Source: WTFY01 sp011523795
GTDB taxonomy: Bacteria > Pseudomonadota > Gammaproteobacteria > UBA4575
DNA: 64,000 nucleotides
Direction of reading: 5' to 3'
Assembly (NCBI GenBank): GCA_965207475.1
Contig: OZ242278.1
Coordinates: 1,364,001-1,428,000 of the forward strand
Of this stretch, positions 18,382 through 26,759 are shown piece by piece. The notes under the pieces are model-generated. The model did not search any database. It saw only the letters and a list, made by a program, of their open reading frames with translations, and was not told the origin of the DNA. A program made the translations under genes and the position numbers. The number at the start of each line of letters is the position of its first letter. Within the stretch, counting starts at the first letter, position 1.

Positions 18382-19176
18382 TTATTCATACACTTCTCCA
18401 AGGTAAGCCTTGATCACGCCCGGGTCGTTTCGTACCTGTTCGGGCATGCCATCGGCAATCTTGCTGCCATAGTCCAGTACCACGATGCGATGCGCCAACC
18501 CCATGACGATACCGATATCATGTTCGATGAGTACGATCGTGGTTTTGAAATGCGAGTTCACCTCCGAGACGATGCGGCTCATTTCCTGCTTCTCATCCTG
18601 GTTCATTCCCGCCATGGGTTCATCGAGCAGCAGCAGCCTGGGTTCCGAGACCAGCGCCCGTGCAAGATCCACCCGTTTCTGGATGCCGAAAGGGAGGGTC
18701 GATACGATGGTGCCGGCATGTTCCTCGAGCTTGAGGAAGGTAATGACCTTGCTGGCCCAGGCGAGGAATTGCCGGTTTTCGGCACGGTCGCGGCCGATAT
18801 GGAATATGTTCTCCCAGAACGTGGCTTTCCCGTGACGCGCAAGGCCTGCCAGGATGTTGTCCAGGACCGTCAGCCTTTCAAACAGCGCATTGTGCTGGAA
18901 CGTCCTTCCGATCCCGCGGTGCGCCGCATCAAACGGGGTAATTTTTTGGAAATGCCTGCCGTCGAAGACCACTTCGCCATGCTGTGGCCGGTAGACACCG
19001 TTGATCACATTGAGCAGTGAACTCTTTCCCGCACCGTTCGGGCCGATGAGCGCGCAGATTTCGCCCTCCTGGACCTTCATGCTGACGTTGGAGAGCGCCT
19101 TCACTCCCTTGAAGGACAGGGAAATTTCATGGATTTCCAAAAGCGCCTCTTTGCCAGCGGGCAGGTCTTCGGGCAT
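18382..19176 (-). CDS. livG: LIV-type ABC importer, ATP-binding subunit (LivG-like)
   Basis: First gene of the five-gene importer operon. The ATG at 19176 is chosen because GGAGAGG sits five bases before it; a TTG seven codons upstream is in frame but has no such site. The 264-residue chain has Walker A GPNGAGKSS, the LivG-type GIGRTFQHNALFERLTVLDN and Walker B RLLLLDEPMAGMN with H-loop IEHDIGIVMGLAHRI. The signature motif is unusual (LPFGIQKRVDLARAL in place of LSYGQQRRLEIARAL), though Gly, Gln and Arg positions are kept. Confidence 0.9.
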   Translation of the reverse strand: MPEDLPAGKEALLEIHEISLSFKGVKALSNVSMKVQEGEICALIGPNGAGKSSLLNVINGVYRPQHGEVVFDGRHFQKITPFDAAHRGIGRTFQHNALFERLTVLDNILAGLARHGKATFWENIFHIGRDRAENRQFLAWASKVITFLKLEEHAGTIVSTLPFGIQKRVDLARALVSEPRLLLLDEPMAGMNQDEKQEMSRIVSEVNSHFKTTIVLIEHDIGIVMGLAHRIVVLDYGSKIADGMPEQVRNDPGVIKAYLGEVYE

Positions 19177-19240
19177 CAGAACCTCTCCATTTGACAAGTA
19201 CTCTGCATATAAGAATTCTTGGTCGTACTCGACAAGTCAT

Positions 19241-19248
19241 TGTATACA
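19241..19248. promoter_or_regulatory. Palindrome resembling a GntR-family operator
   Basis: TTGTATACAG at 19240-19249 contains the perfect palindrome TGTATACA. It lies in the divergent region between the importer operon and the AlkB-like operon. FadR/VanR-type GntR regulators often bind T-x-G-T-x3-A-C-x-A, which is matched except at the last base. No regulator gene of that family is in the window. Confidence 0.25.
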
Positions 19249-19289
19249 GTTTTCAGGAGAAAACTAATCTTAGTATATCCACACTGAGT

Positions 19290-19319
19290 TTGACATTGCC
19301 GGCGCCGCGTTGCTACGAT
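19290..19319 (+). promoter_or_regulatory. Probable sigma-70 promoter of the AlkB-like operon
   Basis: TTGACA (19290-19295) and TACGAT (19314-19319) are separated by 18 bp and read toward the AlkB-like gene, leaving a leader of roughly 140 nt. Confidence 0.45.
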
Positions 19320-19463
19320 GAAAGTAGCGCCTAAAATAAATCGACAGATCTTGAGAAGGGTGCTGATCACCCTGCTATCAGACCAGGAAGGTGCAAGAGA
19401 AGCCGCGAGAACGAGGTTTTGGCGCTGTGGAAGTGTGTCATTGACTGGTTTGAGGGTACGGCT

Positions 19464-20645
19464 ATGTGGAAATATCTGAAGTTTGGGTGGCTGAACTGGA
19501 TCGTGACCCTGGGCACCGCCATCAGCTTCGTCGCAGGCGGCTGGTGGATGTGGTTCGGTGTCGGTTTCATGTTCATCATAGGGGTCGGAGGTGAACTCCT
19601 CAGCAAGGAGGACAACTCGGAACCCGGTTACAGTTTTGGCTGGATCTACGACTGGATCATTTACACGGTTTCCCTGTTCCTGCTCGTATCCCTGATTACT
19701 TTCGTCTGGGCGTTCAGCGGGGCTGACCTGCTGGGCATCGGGGCCTTCACGCTTGAACTGTTCGGGTATGACGCCCTGGCCGCGCGCGGTGAAAACGCCT
19801 GGTACCACTACACGGGTGCGGCCTTGTCCATCGGGATCACGTTGGGTGTACAAGGTATCGTCATGGGGCATGAACTGGTTTCACGCACCGAGGACGTCGT
19901 GGACACGAGGATTGGCGAACTGGTGTTCGCCCTGATGTTCGGAACGAACTTCGCCGTCGAGCATGTGTACGGGCATCACAAGAACCTGGGATATCCCGAG
20001 CACGATGCGGTCACGCCGATCCGGGGCACGCACTTCTACCAGTTCCAGACCGTCGGCACCTGGACCCAGTGGAAAAGCGGCTGGGAGGTTGAAAAGAGGC
20101 GCCTGAATGATGCCGGACAGTCCGCGTTTTCATTCGGCAACCGGATCATGCAGGCTTGGCTGCGGGGCGGTATCGTCATGGCACTGGTGCTGGCCGGCGG
20201 CGGATGGGTCTGCTTCCTGTATTATCTCCTGGCCATTTGCTACGCCAAATTCATTCTGGAAGGACTTAACTTCTTCTCTCACTACGGGCTGGTCCGGGAA
20301 AAAGGTCAGCCGATCACTCCGCGTGTGACCTTCTCCAGCAACAATGCCTGGGGCAACTGGATTCTGCTGAATCTTGGCCGTCACGGTGCGCATCATGCGG
20401 ACAACAGCCGCTACCAGGATCTCAGGGCCTACAAGGACGATCCGCAGTGTCCCTTCGGGTACCTGACGATGACGGTCATTGCATGGATTCCCCCCCTGTT
20501 CTTCAAGGTGATCGTTCCCATGCTCAAGGAATGGGATGAAAAATACGCCACGGCTGCGGAGCTGGAAATCACCCGGAAGGAAAACCAGGAAAGCGGGATC
20601 AAGGAACTGGAGAATTTCGTACCCCGACGCATGGCTTCGGCCTGA
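19464..20645 (+). CDS. AlkB-like membrane di-iron hydroxylase/desaturase family protein
   Basis: 393 residues from the ATG at 19464, preceded by TTGAGGG with good spacing; a TTG at 19419 would add 15 residues but lacks a well-placed ribosome site. Several hydrophobic helices and the histidine boxes of integral-membrane hydroxylases are seen: box 2 EHVYGHH near residue 166, NFFSHYGL near 273 and box 3 LGRHGAHHADN near 307. Box 1 reads HELVSR near 136, whereas AlkB proteins have HE-L/M-x-HK, so one iron-ligand His appears absent. The operon partners (molybdo-enzyme, ferredoxin reductase) could supply electrons. It may hydroxylate a hydrocarbon or side chain, but alkane specificity is not supported. 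Confidence 0.82.
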   Translation: MWKYLKFGWLNWIVTLGTAISFVAGGWWMWFGVGFMFIIGVGGELLSKEDNSEPGYSFGWIYDWIIYTVSLFLLVSLITFVWAFSGADLLGIGAFTLELFGYDALAARGENAWYHYTGAALSIGITLGVQGIVMGHELVSRTEDVVDTRIGELVFALMFGTNFAVEHVYGHHKNLGYPEHDAVTPIRGTHFYQFQTVGTWTQWKSGWEVEKRRLNDAGQSAFSFGNRIMQAWLRGGIVMALVLAGGGWVCFLYYLLAICYAKFILEGLNFFSHYGLVREKGQPITPRVTFSSNNAWGNWILLNLGRHGAHHADNSRYQDLRAYKDDPQCPFGYLTMTVIAWIPPLFFKVIVPMLKEWDEKYATAAELEITRKENQESGIKELENFVPRRMASA

Positions 20646-20670
20646 TCACACGTAAGAAGGAGGCATGGCC

Positions 20671-22830
20671 ATGGAACCGATCACTGTCAGACCCGAGCCT
20701 CCACCCGGTCATACCCAGCACCACGTGGTGTGCCCGCATGACTGCCCGGACGGCTGTTCGATGCTCGTCACGGTGAATGATGACACCGGCAAGGCGACCA
20801 GGGTGGAAGGCGATCCCAGCAATCCCATTACACGGGGTTACCTGTGCAACAAGGTCAACCATTACCTGGATCTTGTGTACAACGACAGCCGGGTGCTGTA
20901 TCCCCACAAGCGAATCGGGCCGAAAGGGCCCGGGGCGAAATTCGAGAGAATCTCCTGGGAAGAGGCACTGGACACGGTCACGGACAATTTCAAGTCGGTC
21001 ATCGATGAGCATGGACCCGAAGCGGTCCAGCCGTATTCGTATTCGGGCACCCTGGGGCTGATCCATTTCTGGGGGATGGACCAGCGGTTCTGGAACAGGA
21101 TGGAAGCGGCAAGGCTGGACCAGTCCATCTGTGCATGGGCTGGAATCTGGACCCATATCTACACCTACGGGCTGGCGGACGGGCCTAGTACGGAAGACAT
21201 CCCGGATGCGGACATGGTGATTCTGTGGGCGAACAACATCGTCAGTACGGGCGTACACCTGATACCGTTCGTCGAGGAAGCAAGGGAACGCGGCGCCACG
21301 ATCGTTGCGGTGGATCCGAGGAAAACCCGGACCACCGAGTTTGCGGACTGGCACATCCAGCCCCGTCCGGGCACGGACGGAGCCCTGGCGTTGGGGATGA
21401 TGAAACTCATCGTGGACGCCGGGCTGCATGACGAGGCGTTCCTGAGGGAATACACGCATGGCTGGGAGCAGCTGATCCAGGACGAACTTCCGAAATGGCC
21501 CCTGGAGAAAGTGTCCCGCATCACGGGAATCGGGGCCCAGGAAATCGAAAAGTTTGCCCGGGCGTTCGCCGCGAGCAAGAAAACGAATATCCGGACCGGC
21601 TGGGGCCTCAACCGGCACAGGAACTCGGGCCAGACCTGCCGCGCGGTCATGCTTCTGCCCTGCATCACCGGTGCCTGGCGTGAAAAATGCGGGGGCTGCC
21701 TGAGCTGGACCGGCGAGGAAAACTGGATGCGGCTGCAACTGGGCAAGCTGCAGCGGCCGGACCTGGGCGACCGGGCGTCCAAGCGGACCATCAACATGGT
21801 GCAGATCGGCAGGGCCCTGGCGGACAACCAGGACATGAACGGTGACTCGCTCGACCCGCCTATCAAGTCACTTTTCGTGTACAACTCGGACCCCGCGAAC
21901 TGTGCACCGAACACCAACAACGTACGCAAGGGCCTGATGCGTGACGATCTTTTCGTGGCGGTGCATGACGTGGTCTGGACCGACACCTGCCTGTATGCGG
22001 ACATCGTGCTGCCGGCCGATACGCAGCTGGAACGCTGGGACCTGCATGCCCCCTGGGGCCACTACATCTACAACCTGAGCCAGCCGTGTATCAAGCCGCT
22101 CGGGGAGAGCGTGTGCAACTCGGAACTGTTCAGGATGCTGGCCGGGAAGATGGAGTATGACGAGGATGCCTTCAGGCAGTCTGACGAGGACATGATCGAG
22201 GAAATCATCTGCGACGAGGGACACCCGGGCATGGAGGGCATCACGCTTGAAGGACTCAAGCAGAACGGCTGGATGCGCTGCAATGTCGACTCGCCGAACC
22301 GGGACCGGCTGAAACACGGCTGGCCGACCGAGACGGGCAAGATCAACATCTGGTCCGAGGATGTCAAGAACCAGGGGCAGTCCCCCCTGCCCACGTACGT
22401 GCCGGAAGAGGAAGGCCAGGAAAACTATGAACGGAGGAAGAAGTACCCGCTGCAGGTGCTGAGCAACGCACCGCATTACTTCATCGGTGATTCGTTCCAG
22501 TCCGTGCCCAGGCTGCAGGCGATGATGTCGAGGCCCACCGTGGAGCTGTGCCCTGAAGACGCCTTCGAGCGGGGCATCGAAGATGGTGACCTGTGCCGCC
22601 TTTACAACGACCGCGGTGAAACCTATGCCCATGCCGTGATCATCGACGGGCTGCTCCCCGGGGTTTGCAGCACCCAGAAACAGTTCAAGGGCAGTAACAC
22701 GCCCGGGGGAGTGAATGCGAATGCGCTGATATCGGAGGACTTGACGGATATCGGCTGGAGTCCCTCGTTTTATTCGTGCCTGGCACAGGTGGAAAAAGCG
22801 CAGACCGAGCAGGACCCGTCAACGCCCTAG
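20671..22830 (+). CDS. Molybdopterin oxidoreductase, cytoplasmic, with N-terminal [4Fe-4S] site
   Basis: About 719 residues; the ATG at 20671 is preferred because AAGGAGG lies seven bases upstream, while the ATG at 20665 would be too close. The first 60 residues hold a 4Fe-4S motif, C-x3-C-x3-C (VCPHDCPDGC) and a fourth Cys in YLCNK. The following regions match the MopB superfamily: WEEALD near 94, GTLGLIHFWGMDQRF near 127, DMVILWANNIVSTG near 183, VDPRKTRT near 211 and a C-terminal cofactor-binding domain near 590-710. There is no Tat signal, so it acts in the cytoplasm. The substrate is unknown; it may oxidise or hydrate a pathway intermediate. Confidence 0.88.
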   Translation: MEPITVRPEPPPGHTQHHVVCPHDCPDGCSMLVTVNDDTGKATRVEGDPSNPITRGYLCNKVNHYLDLVYNDSRVLYPHKRIGPKGPGAKFERISWEEALDTVTDNFKSVIDEHGPEAVQPYSYSGTLGLIHFWGMDQRFWNRMEAARLDQSICAWAGIWTHIYTYGLADGPSTEDIPDADMVILWANNIVSTGVHLIPFVEEARERGATIVAVDPRKTRTTEFADWHIQPRPGTDGALALGMMKLIVDAGLHDEAFLREYTHGWEQLIQDELPKWPLEKVSRITGIGAQEIEKFARAFAASKKTNIRTGWGLNRHRNSGQTCRAVMLLPCITGAWREKCGGCLSWTGEENWMRLQLGKLQRPDLGDRASKRTINMVQIGRALADNQDMNGDSLDPPIKSLFVYNSDPANCAPNTNNVRKGLMRDDLFVAVHDVVWTDTCLYADIVLPADTQLERWDLHAPWGHYIYNLSQPCIKPLGESVCNSELFRMLAGKMEYDEDAFRQSDEDMIEEIICDEGHPGMEGITLEGLKQNGWMRCNVDSPNRDRLKHGWPTETGKINIWSEDVKNQGQSPLPTYVPEEEGQENYERRKKYPLQVLSNAPHYFIGDSFQSVPRLQAMMSRPTVELCPEDAFERGIEDGDLCRLYNDRGETYAHAVIIDGLLPGVCSTQKQFKGSNTPGGVNANALISEDLTDIGWSPSFYSCLAQVEKAQTEQDPSTP

Positions 22831-22844
22831 ACTAGGAGGTTAGA

Positions 22845-23957
22845 TTGTCCGTGCAATTTCGAAGTCTGCCGGCAGCAGACCCTCGAATTCAAAACAGTCG
22901 GGTCCGGGTAAGCCAGGGAGTCATCACCGGCACCCGGAAACTCACGTACGACACGATGGAACTGGTGGTGCAGTGCGATCCGGCCTCCGCCCCGCTGAGC
23001 GGCACGGCCGGGCAGTATGCGATCCTGGCCACACCAAGCCTGAGCAAGCCCCGCGCCTACTCGTTTGCCATGGCGCCCGAGAACGAAGAGGCCGGCCGGC
23101 ATACGTTTTTCGTCAAGCTGATTCACGGTGGCGAGTTTTCAGGGTGGCTGTTCAGGGCGGACCGGACCGGAGAGCCCATCACCCTGACCGGCCCGCTCGG
23201 GCAGTTCGTTCTCGATTCTTCCGCTGACCCGATGGTGTGCATTGCCGGCGGCAGCGGCATGAGCGCGATCAAGGCCATCCTTGAACATGCCGCGAACCGG
23301 TCCGTGAAGCGGGACGCCCTTTTCCTGTACGGGGCCAGGACCCAGGCCGACCTCTACTGCCAGGACGAAATCGAATCGATCAGGCGGAAATGGAACGCAG
23401 ACTACCGGTTTGATTGCGTGAACGTTCTTTCGATGGAGCCGAAAGACAGCGGCTGGGCCGGCGCAAGGGGACTGGTGACAGAGTATTTTGAAAGCGCTTA
23501 CCTGCGGGGCGGAAAATCCGGTATCGGCAACTCGCGGGCTTACCTGTGCGGCCCCCCGCCGATGGTGGATGCCGCGGTATCCGTGCTGGTGGACAGCGGG
23601 ATGGCACCCGGGCGGATCCATTACGACAAGTTCGAGGACGCGAGTTCGCCTGCGCCCGTCATTGACAATTCAAAATGCGTGCTGTGTGATGAATGCCTGC
23701 TGGTCAAGCCGATTCAAAACTGCATTGTCGAGGCATCGGGCTTCGTGCTCGACAAGAACGATGGGGTAGAGGGTTACTTGCGTGTGAATCCGGCACGAAC
23801 TTCCGGCCTGTATTACAACTCGCTTTACATCGATGAGGATGAATGCATACGCTGCCTGGCCTGTGTGCATCAATGCCCGACCAATGCAATTTCCCCTTTC
23901 AACTCGGTGAATCCCGCCATGCTCCGGAACATGAGGACCGGGGCGCCCCCGGCCTGA
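22845..23957 (+). CDS. Ferredoxin-NAD(P)H reductase fused to a two-cluster ferredoxin domain
   Basis: 370 residues from a TTG start with AGGAGG five bases upstream. Residues 1-130 are a ferredoxin-reductase FAD domain (RAYSFAM near 68-74), residues 130-265 the NAD(P) domain (IAGGSGMSAIKAIL and CGPPPMVDAAV). The C-terminal 95 residues carry cysteines as CVLCDECLLVKPIQNC and the classical CIRCLACVHQCP, enough for two [4Fe-4S] clusters. This is a one-chain electron path from NAD(P)H to iron-sulfur clusters. It ends the alkB-like/molybdo-enzyme operon and is the natural electron donor for one or both. Confidence 0.88.
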   Translation: MSVQFRSLPAADPRIQNSRVRVSQGVITGTRKLTYDTMELVVQCDPASAPLSGTAGQYAILATPSLSKPRAYSFAMAPENEEAGRHTFFVKLIHGGEFSGWLFRADRTGEPITLTGPLGQFVLDSSADPMVCIAGGSGMSAIKAILEHAANRSVKRDALFLYGARTQADLYCQDEIESIRRKWNADYRFDCVNVLSMEPKDSGWAGARGLVTEYFESAYLRGGKSGIGNSRAYLCGPPPMVDAAVSVLVDSGMAPGRIHYDKFEDASSPAPVIDNSKCVLCDECLLVKPIQNCIVEASGFVLDKNDGVEGYLRVNPARTSGLYYNSLYIDEDECIRCLACVHQCPTNAISPFNSVNPAMLRNMRTGAPPA

Positions 23958-23998
23958 TTTTCCCGGCAGGCGTAGCCAGTCCTGTAGCAGGGCCTCCT

Positions 23999-24994
23999 TC
24001 AGGGGGTGTCGAGCCAGCCCGCCACGTCCTTGGCAAAATACGTGAGGATGGCATCGGCCCCGGCTCGCTTGATGCATAGCAGGGCCTCCATGACGCATGC
24101 GCGCTCGTCCAGCCAGCCCTCGCGGGCGGCTGCTTTCAGCATGCTGTATTCCCCGCTGACCTGGTAGACGAAGGTCGGCATCCGGAATTCCTCCTTGATG
24201 CGCCGCACGATGTCCAGGTACGGCATTCCCGGCTTGACCAGGACCATGTCCGCGCCCTCGTCCAGGTCGAGGGCCGCCTCGTGCAGGGCTTCGTCGGTGT
24301 TGGCCGGGTCCATCTGGTAGGAGCGCTTGTCGGCGTCGCCGAGGCTGGCGGTCGAGCCCACGGCATCCCGGAACGGGCCGTAGAAGCCCGAGGCGTACTT
24401 GGCGGCATAGGCCAGGATCCGCGTATTGCAGAACCCGTTTTCTTCCAGCGCCTCGCGGATGGCCCCCACCCGTCCGTCCATCATGTCCGAAGGGGCCACG
24501 ACGTCGGCGCCGGCCCGGGCATGCGACAGCGCCTGGCGGACCAGTACCTCGACAGTTTCGTCGTTCGCCACGTATCCCTGTTCGTCCAGCAGGCCGTCCT
24601 GGCCGTGGGAGGTAAACGGGTCCAGGGCCACGTCGCTGATGACTCCGAGCCCGGGCACAGCCTGCTTGAGGGCGGTGATGGCGCGTTGCGCGATCCCGTC
24701 CGGGTTGTACGCTTCCTCGGCCTGCTCGCTCTTCCTGTCCGCGGCCACGACCGGGAACACGGCAATGGCCGGTATGCCCAGTGCGAAGGCCTGCCCGGCT
24801 TCCTCGACCAGCGCCTCAAGGCTGAGCCGTTCCACGCCGGGCATGGAGGCCACCGCATCCCGCCCCGCCCCCTCGTGCACGAACACGGGCCAGACCAGGT
24901 CGCCGGCATGCAGGCGGTGCTCCCGCATCAACTCGCGCGAGAAGGCATCCGCACGCATTCTTCGCATGCGGGTATTGAGGTACAGGCTACTCAT
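23999..24994 (-). CDS. hemB: Porphobilinogen synthase (delta-aminolevulinate dehydratase)
   Basis: Joins two 5-aminolevulinates to porphobilinogen in haem synthesis. 331 residues, standard length. Catalytic lysines sit in YAAKYASGFYGPFRDA near 198-213 and VLVKPGMPYLD near 249-259. The DVALDPFTSHGQDG region near 121-134 replaces the Cys-rich zinc site of some homologues by Asp/His residues, pointing to a Mg-dependent type. The ORF is convergent with the ferredoxin-reductase gene. Confidence 0.96.
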   Translation of the reverse strand: MSSLYLNTRMRRMRADAFSRELMREHRLHAGDLVWPVFVHEGAGRDAVASMPGVERLSLEALVEEAGQAFALGIPAIAVFPVVAADRKSEQAEEAYNPDGIAQRAITALKQAVPGLGVISDVALDPFTSHGQDGLLDEQGYVANDETVEVLVRQALSHARAGADVVAPSDMMDGRVGAIREALEENGFCNTRILAYAAKYASGFYGPFRDAVGSTASLGDADKRSYQMDPANTDEALHEAALDLDEGADMVLVKPGMPYLDIVRRIKEEFRMPTFVYQVSGEYSMLKAAAREGWLDERACVMEALLCIKRAGADAILTYFAKDVAGWLDTP

Positions 24995-25126
24995 GGGCCC
25001 GTTTTGAAAGGGCAGGCATCGGCATGCACCGATAGTAGCAAAGCTCGGGCAGGCTGTCTTGAAGGGAACACCGGACCCGGGTCCCCTGCAGGGCAGCCGG
25101 TGCCGGCCCTGCGGTCCGCCTCCCGG

Positions 25127-25807
25127 CTATTCTTCCGGTTGTGCCGGCTTGGGCTGTGCCATCGGGGCGGGCGGCACGGGGTATCCCGGGAAGCCCATGG
25201 CGTTGAACATGGGCTGGAAGGAAGACGGGTTCATCATCCAGGACATTCTCGGCATGTACCAGTTCGGATCGGCCATTGAGAACATGGGCTGGTAGAACGT
25301 CGGGTTCATCATGGCGGTCATCCAGCGCCCGTACCAGTTCGGTTGCATCATCTGCATCATGGGCTGGTAGGTGGCCGGGTTCATCGGCGCCATCATCCAG
25401 TTCATGTAGATGGCCGGGTTGGTGAATTTCATCATGGCCCGCATCATGCCCTGCCAGTCGGTCACGCCGCGCATCCAGGTGTCCCACATCACCGGTTCGG
25501 TTGCGCACTTGCTCATGACGTGGATGGTGCGGGGGTCCGAGACGATGGCCATCAGCTGCGCCATGCGGGCCGGGTCGGCCAGGGTGTCGGTCATCACGTC
25601 GATGTCGGTGAACGCCTTCAGGTACGGCCGGATGTTTTCGAATTCGGCCGCCTCGGTCGCGGCGCACTCGCCGTAGTACTTCTTGGCCAGTTCGAACTTG
25701 TGCTCGACGTTCGGTGATGCAGGCGCTTCGTTCTCGGCCAGCACCGCAGAGGCCATGCACAGCCCCAGCGAGAGCAGCCCGGTTCCAAGCCAGCGTGAAA
25801 TGTTCAT
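25127..25807 (-). CDS. Methionine-rich periplasmic repeat protein
   Basis: 226 residues with a signal peptide ending SAVLA (residue 24). Residues 35-115 form an ordinary helical region with Cys48 and Cys101. From about 120 on, the chain is very rich in Met, Trp, Tyr, Asn and Pro and holds a 25-residue repeat: MNPATYQPM (142-150), MNPTFYQPM (167-175) and MNPSSFQPM (192-200), with PNWYGR (156) and PNWYMPR (181) between them at the same spacing. A Pro-rich tail ends the protein. I do not know a named family. Met clusters can bind Cu(I) or be oxidised sacrificially, but neither is shown. It stands alone between hemB and osmC. Confidence 0.75.
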   Translation of the reverse strand: MNISRWLGTGLLSLGLCMASAVLAENEAPASPNVEHKFELAKKYYGECAATEAAEFENIRPYLKAFTDIDVMTDTLADPARMAQLMAIVSDPRTIHVMSKCATEPVMWDTWMRGVTDWQGMMRAMMKFTNPAIYMNWMMAPMNPATYQPMMQMMQPNWYGRWMTAMMNPTFYQPMFSMADPNWYMPRMSWMMNPSSFQPMFNAMGFPGYPVPPAPMAQPKPAQPEE

Positions 25808-26001
25808 GGTCTATCCCCCTTGCATGGACACGCAGTTTCAGGTCGCGCGAAATATGGGCGCGTATTGGAATGGGCCGCATAGGGTATTGAAATTCCAGGA
25901 TCCGGGCAAGTGACCCGAATGGGGGGTCATGCCGTGACTCACTTTAGCCCGTCAAGGGTAGTCGGGACGCTGAAAACCCGGCCGCAGCCCCCGCCCGGGA
26001 G

Positions 26002-26442
26002 TCAGTTGCCGGAGGGGGAGACGGTCGTTTCCAGTCGTGTCCTGGCAGTCAGGGAGTTGGTGATCAGGCAGTTTTTCTCTGCCTTTTCCAGTACACGTCT
26101 CGCCTTGTCCGCATTTTCCTGCGGGTCGATCGTGAGCGCGGCATGGACCTGCAGTTCCGTGAACTGCACGACCCGGTCGACCATGTCCAGGGTTCCCGTG
26201 ACCTCGCAGACCAGGGTCTCCCACTTCAGCTTCGAGGCATTCGCCACGGCGCGAAACGTCAGGATCAGGCAGTCGGCTGCACAGGCGACCAGCAGGTCCT
26301 CGGGGGACCACTTGTCCCCAGGCCCATCAAACTGCCTGGGCGCGGCGATCTCGAGGGTTTCGAGACCTTCTGCACGGGTGGCGACCGAACCGGTGGATTG
26401 GCCTTCGGCACGGGCCGTATAGCGATGAGGAAAATTTTGCAT
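26002..26442 (-). CDS. OsmC-family peroxiredoxin-like protein
   Basis: 146 residues. The OsmC fold is shown by the DKWSPEDLLVACAADCLILTF stretch in two parts near 43-63, with the first catalytic Cys near 54 and the second (or its neighbour) at Cys58, and by KAEKNCLITNSL near 120-131, the region of the second redox Cys of the family. Members reduce organic hydroperoxides with a thiol donor. No OhrR-type regulator is adjacent. The gene is divergent from pyrF across 317 bp. Confidence 0.85.
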   Translation of the reverse strand: MQNFPHRYTARAEGQSTGSVATRAEGLETLEIAAPRQFDGPGDKWSPEDLLVACAADCLILTFRAVANASKLKWETLVCEVTGTLDMVDRVVQFTELQVHAALTIDPQENADKARRVLEKAEKNCLITNSLTARTRLETTVSPSGN

Positions 26443-26759
26443 GTCAGTTCACCATGGCTTCAGGTTCAGGGGGCCGGGCCAAGGCGGCCCGTACGAGGTG
26501 CGGATTGTCCCGCATTCCGCCAGGCAGGTAATTATCCCCTTGTAGGAGGCCCTCATTGCCCATGACCCTCGTGTCTGGCGGAAGTGACGTGTTAGTATCC
26601 GGCACAACGCTGCGGACAGGCGGCCGACTTTGCATGGACTGCGCACCGGGTACCACGGCATGTTGTATCATGGTCCGTGGCAGGCACAGCATGTAGTGGA
26701 TACCGTCTGTCCTGACTAAAATTTCGTGTAACCCAGCAGGGGTAAGGGAGCACAGGTCC
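26443..26759. other. Divergent intergenic region osmC / pyrF
   Basis: 317 bp without a supportable gene. It must carry promoters for both flanking genes, but no clear -35/-10 pair was identified. Short GC-poor patches are interspersed. Confidence 0.4.

Noticed and set aside
19176..19871. A 231-codon minus-strand open frame before livG
   Set aside because: Most of it is antisense to the AlkB-like gene; the rest covers the promoter region; low-complexity composition.
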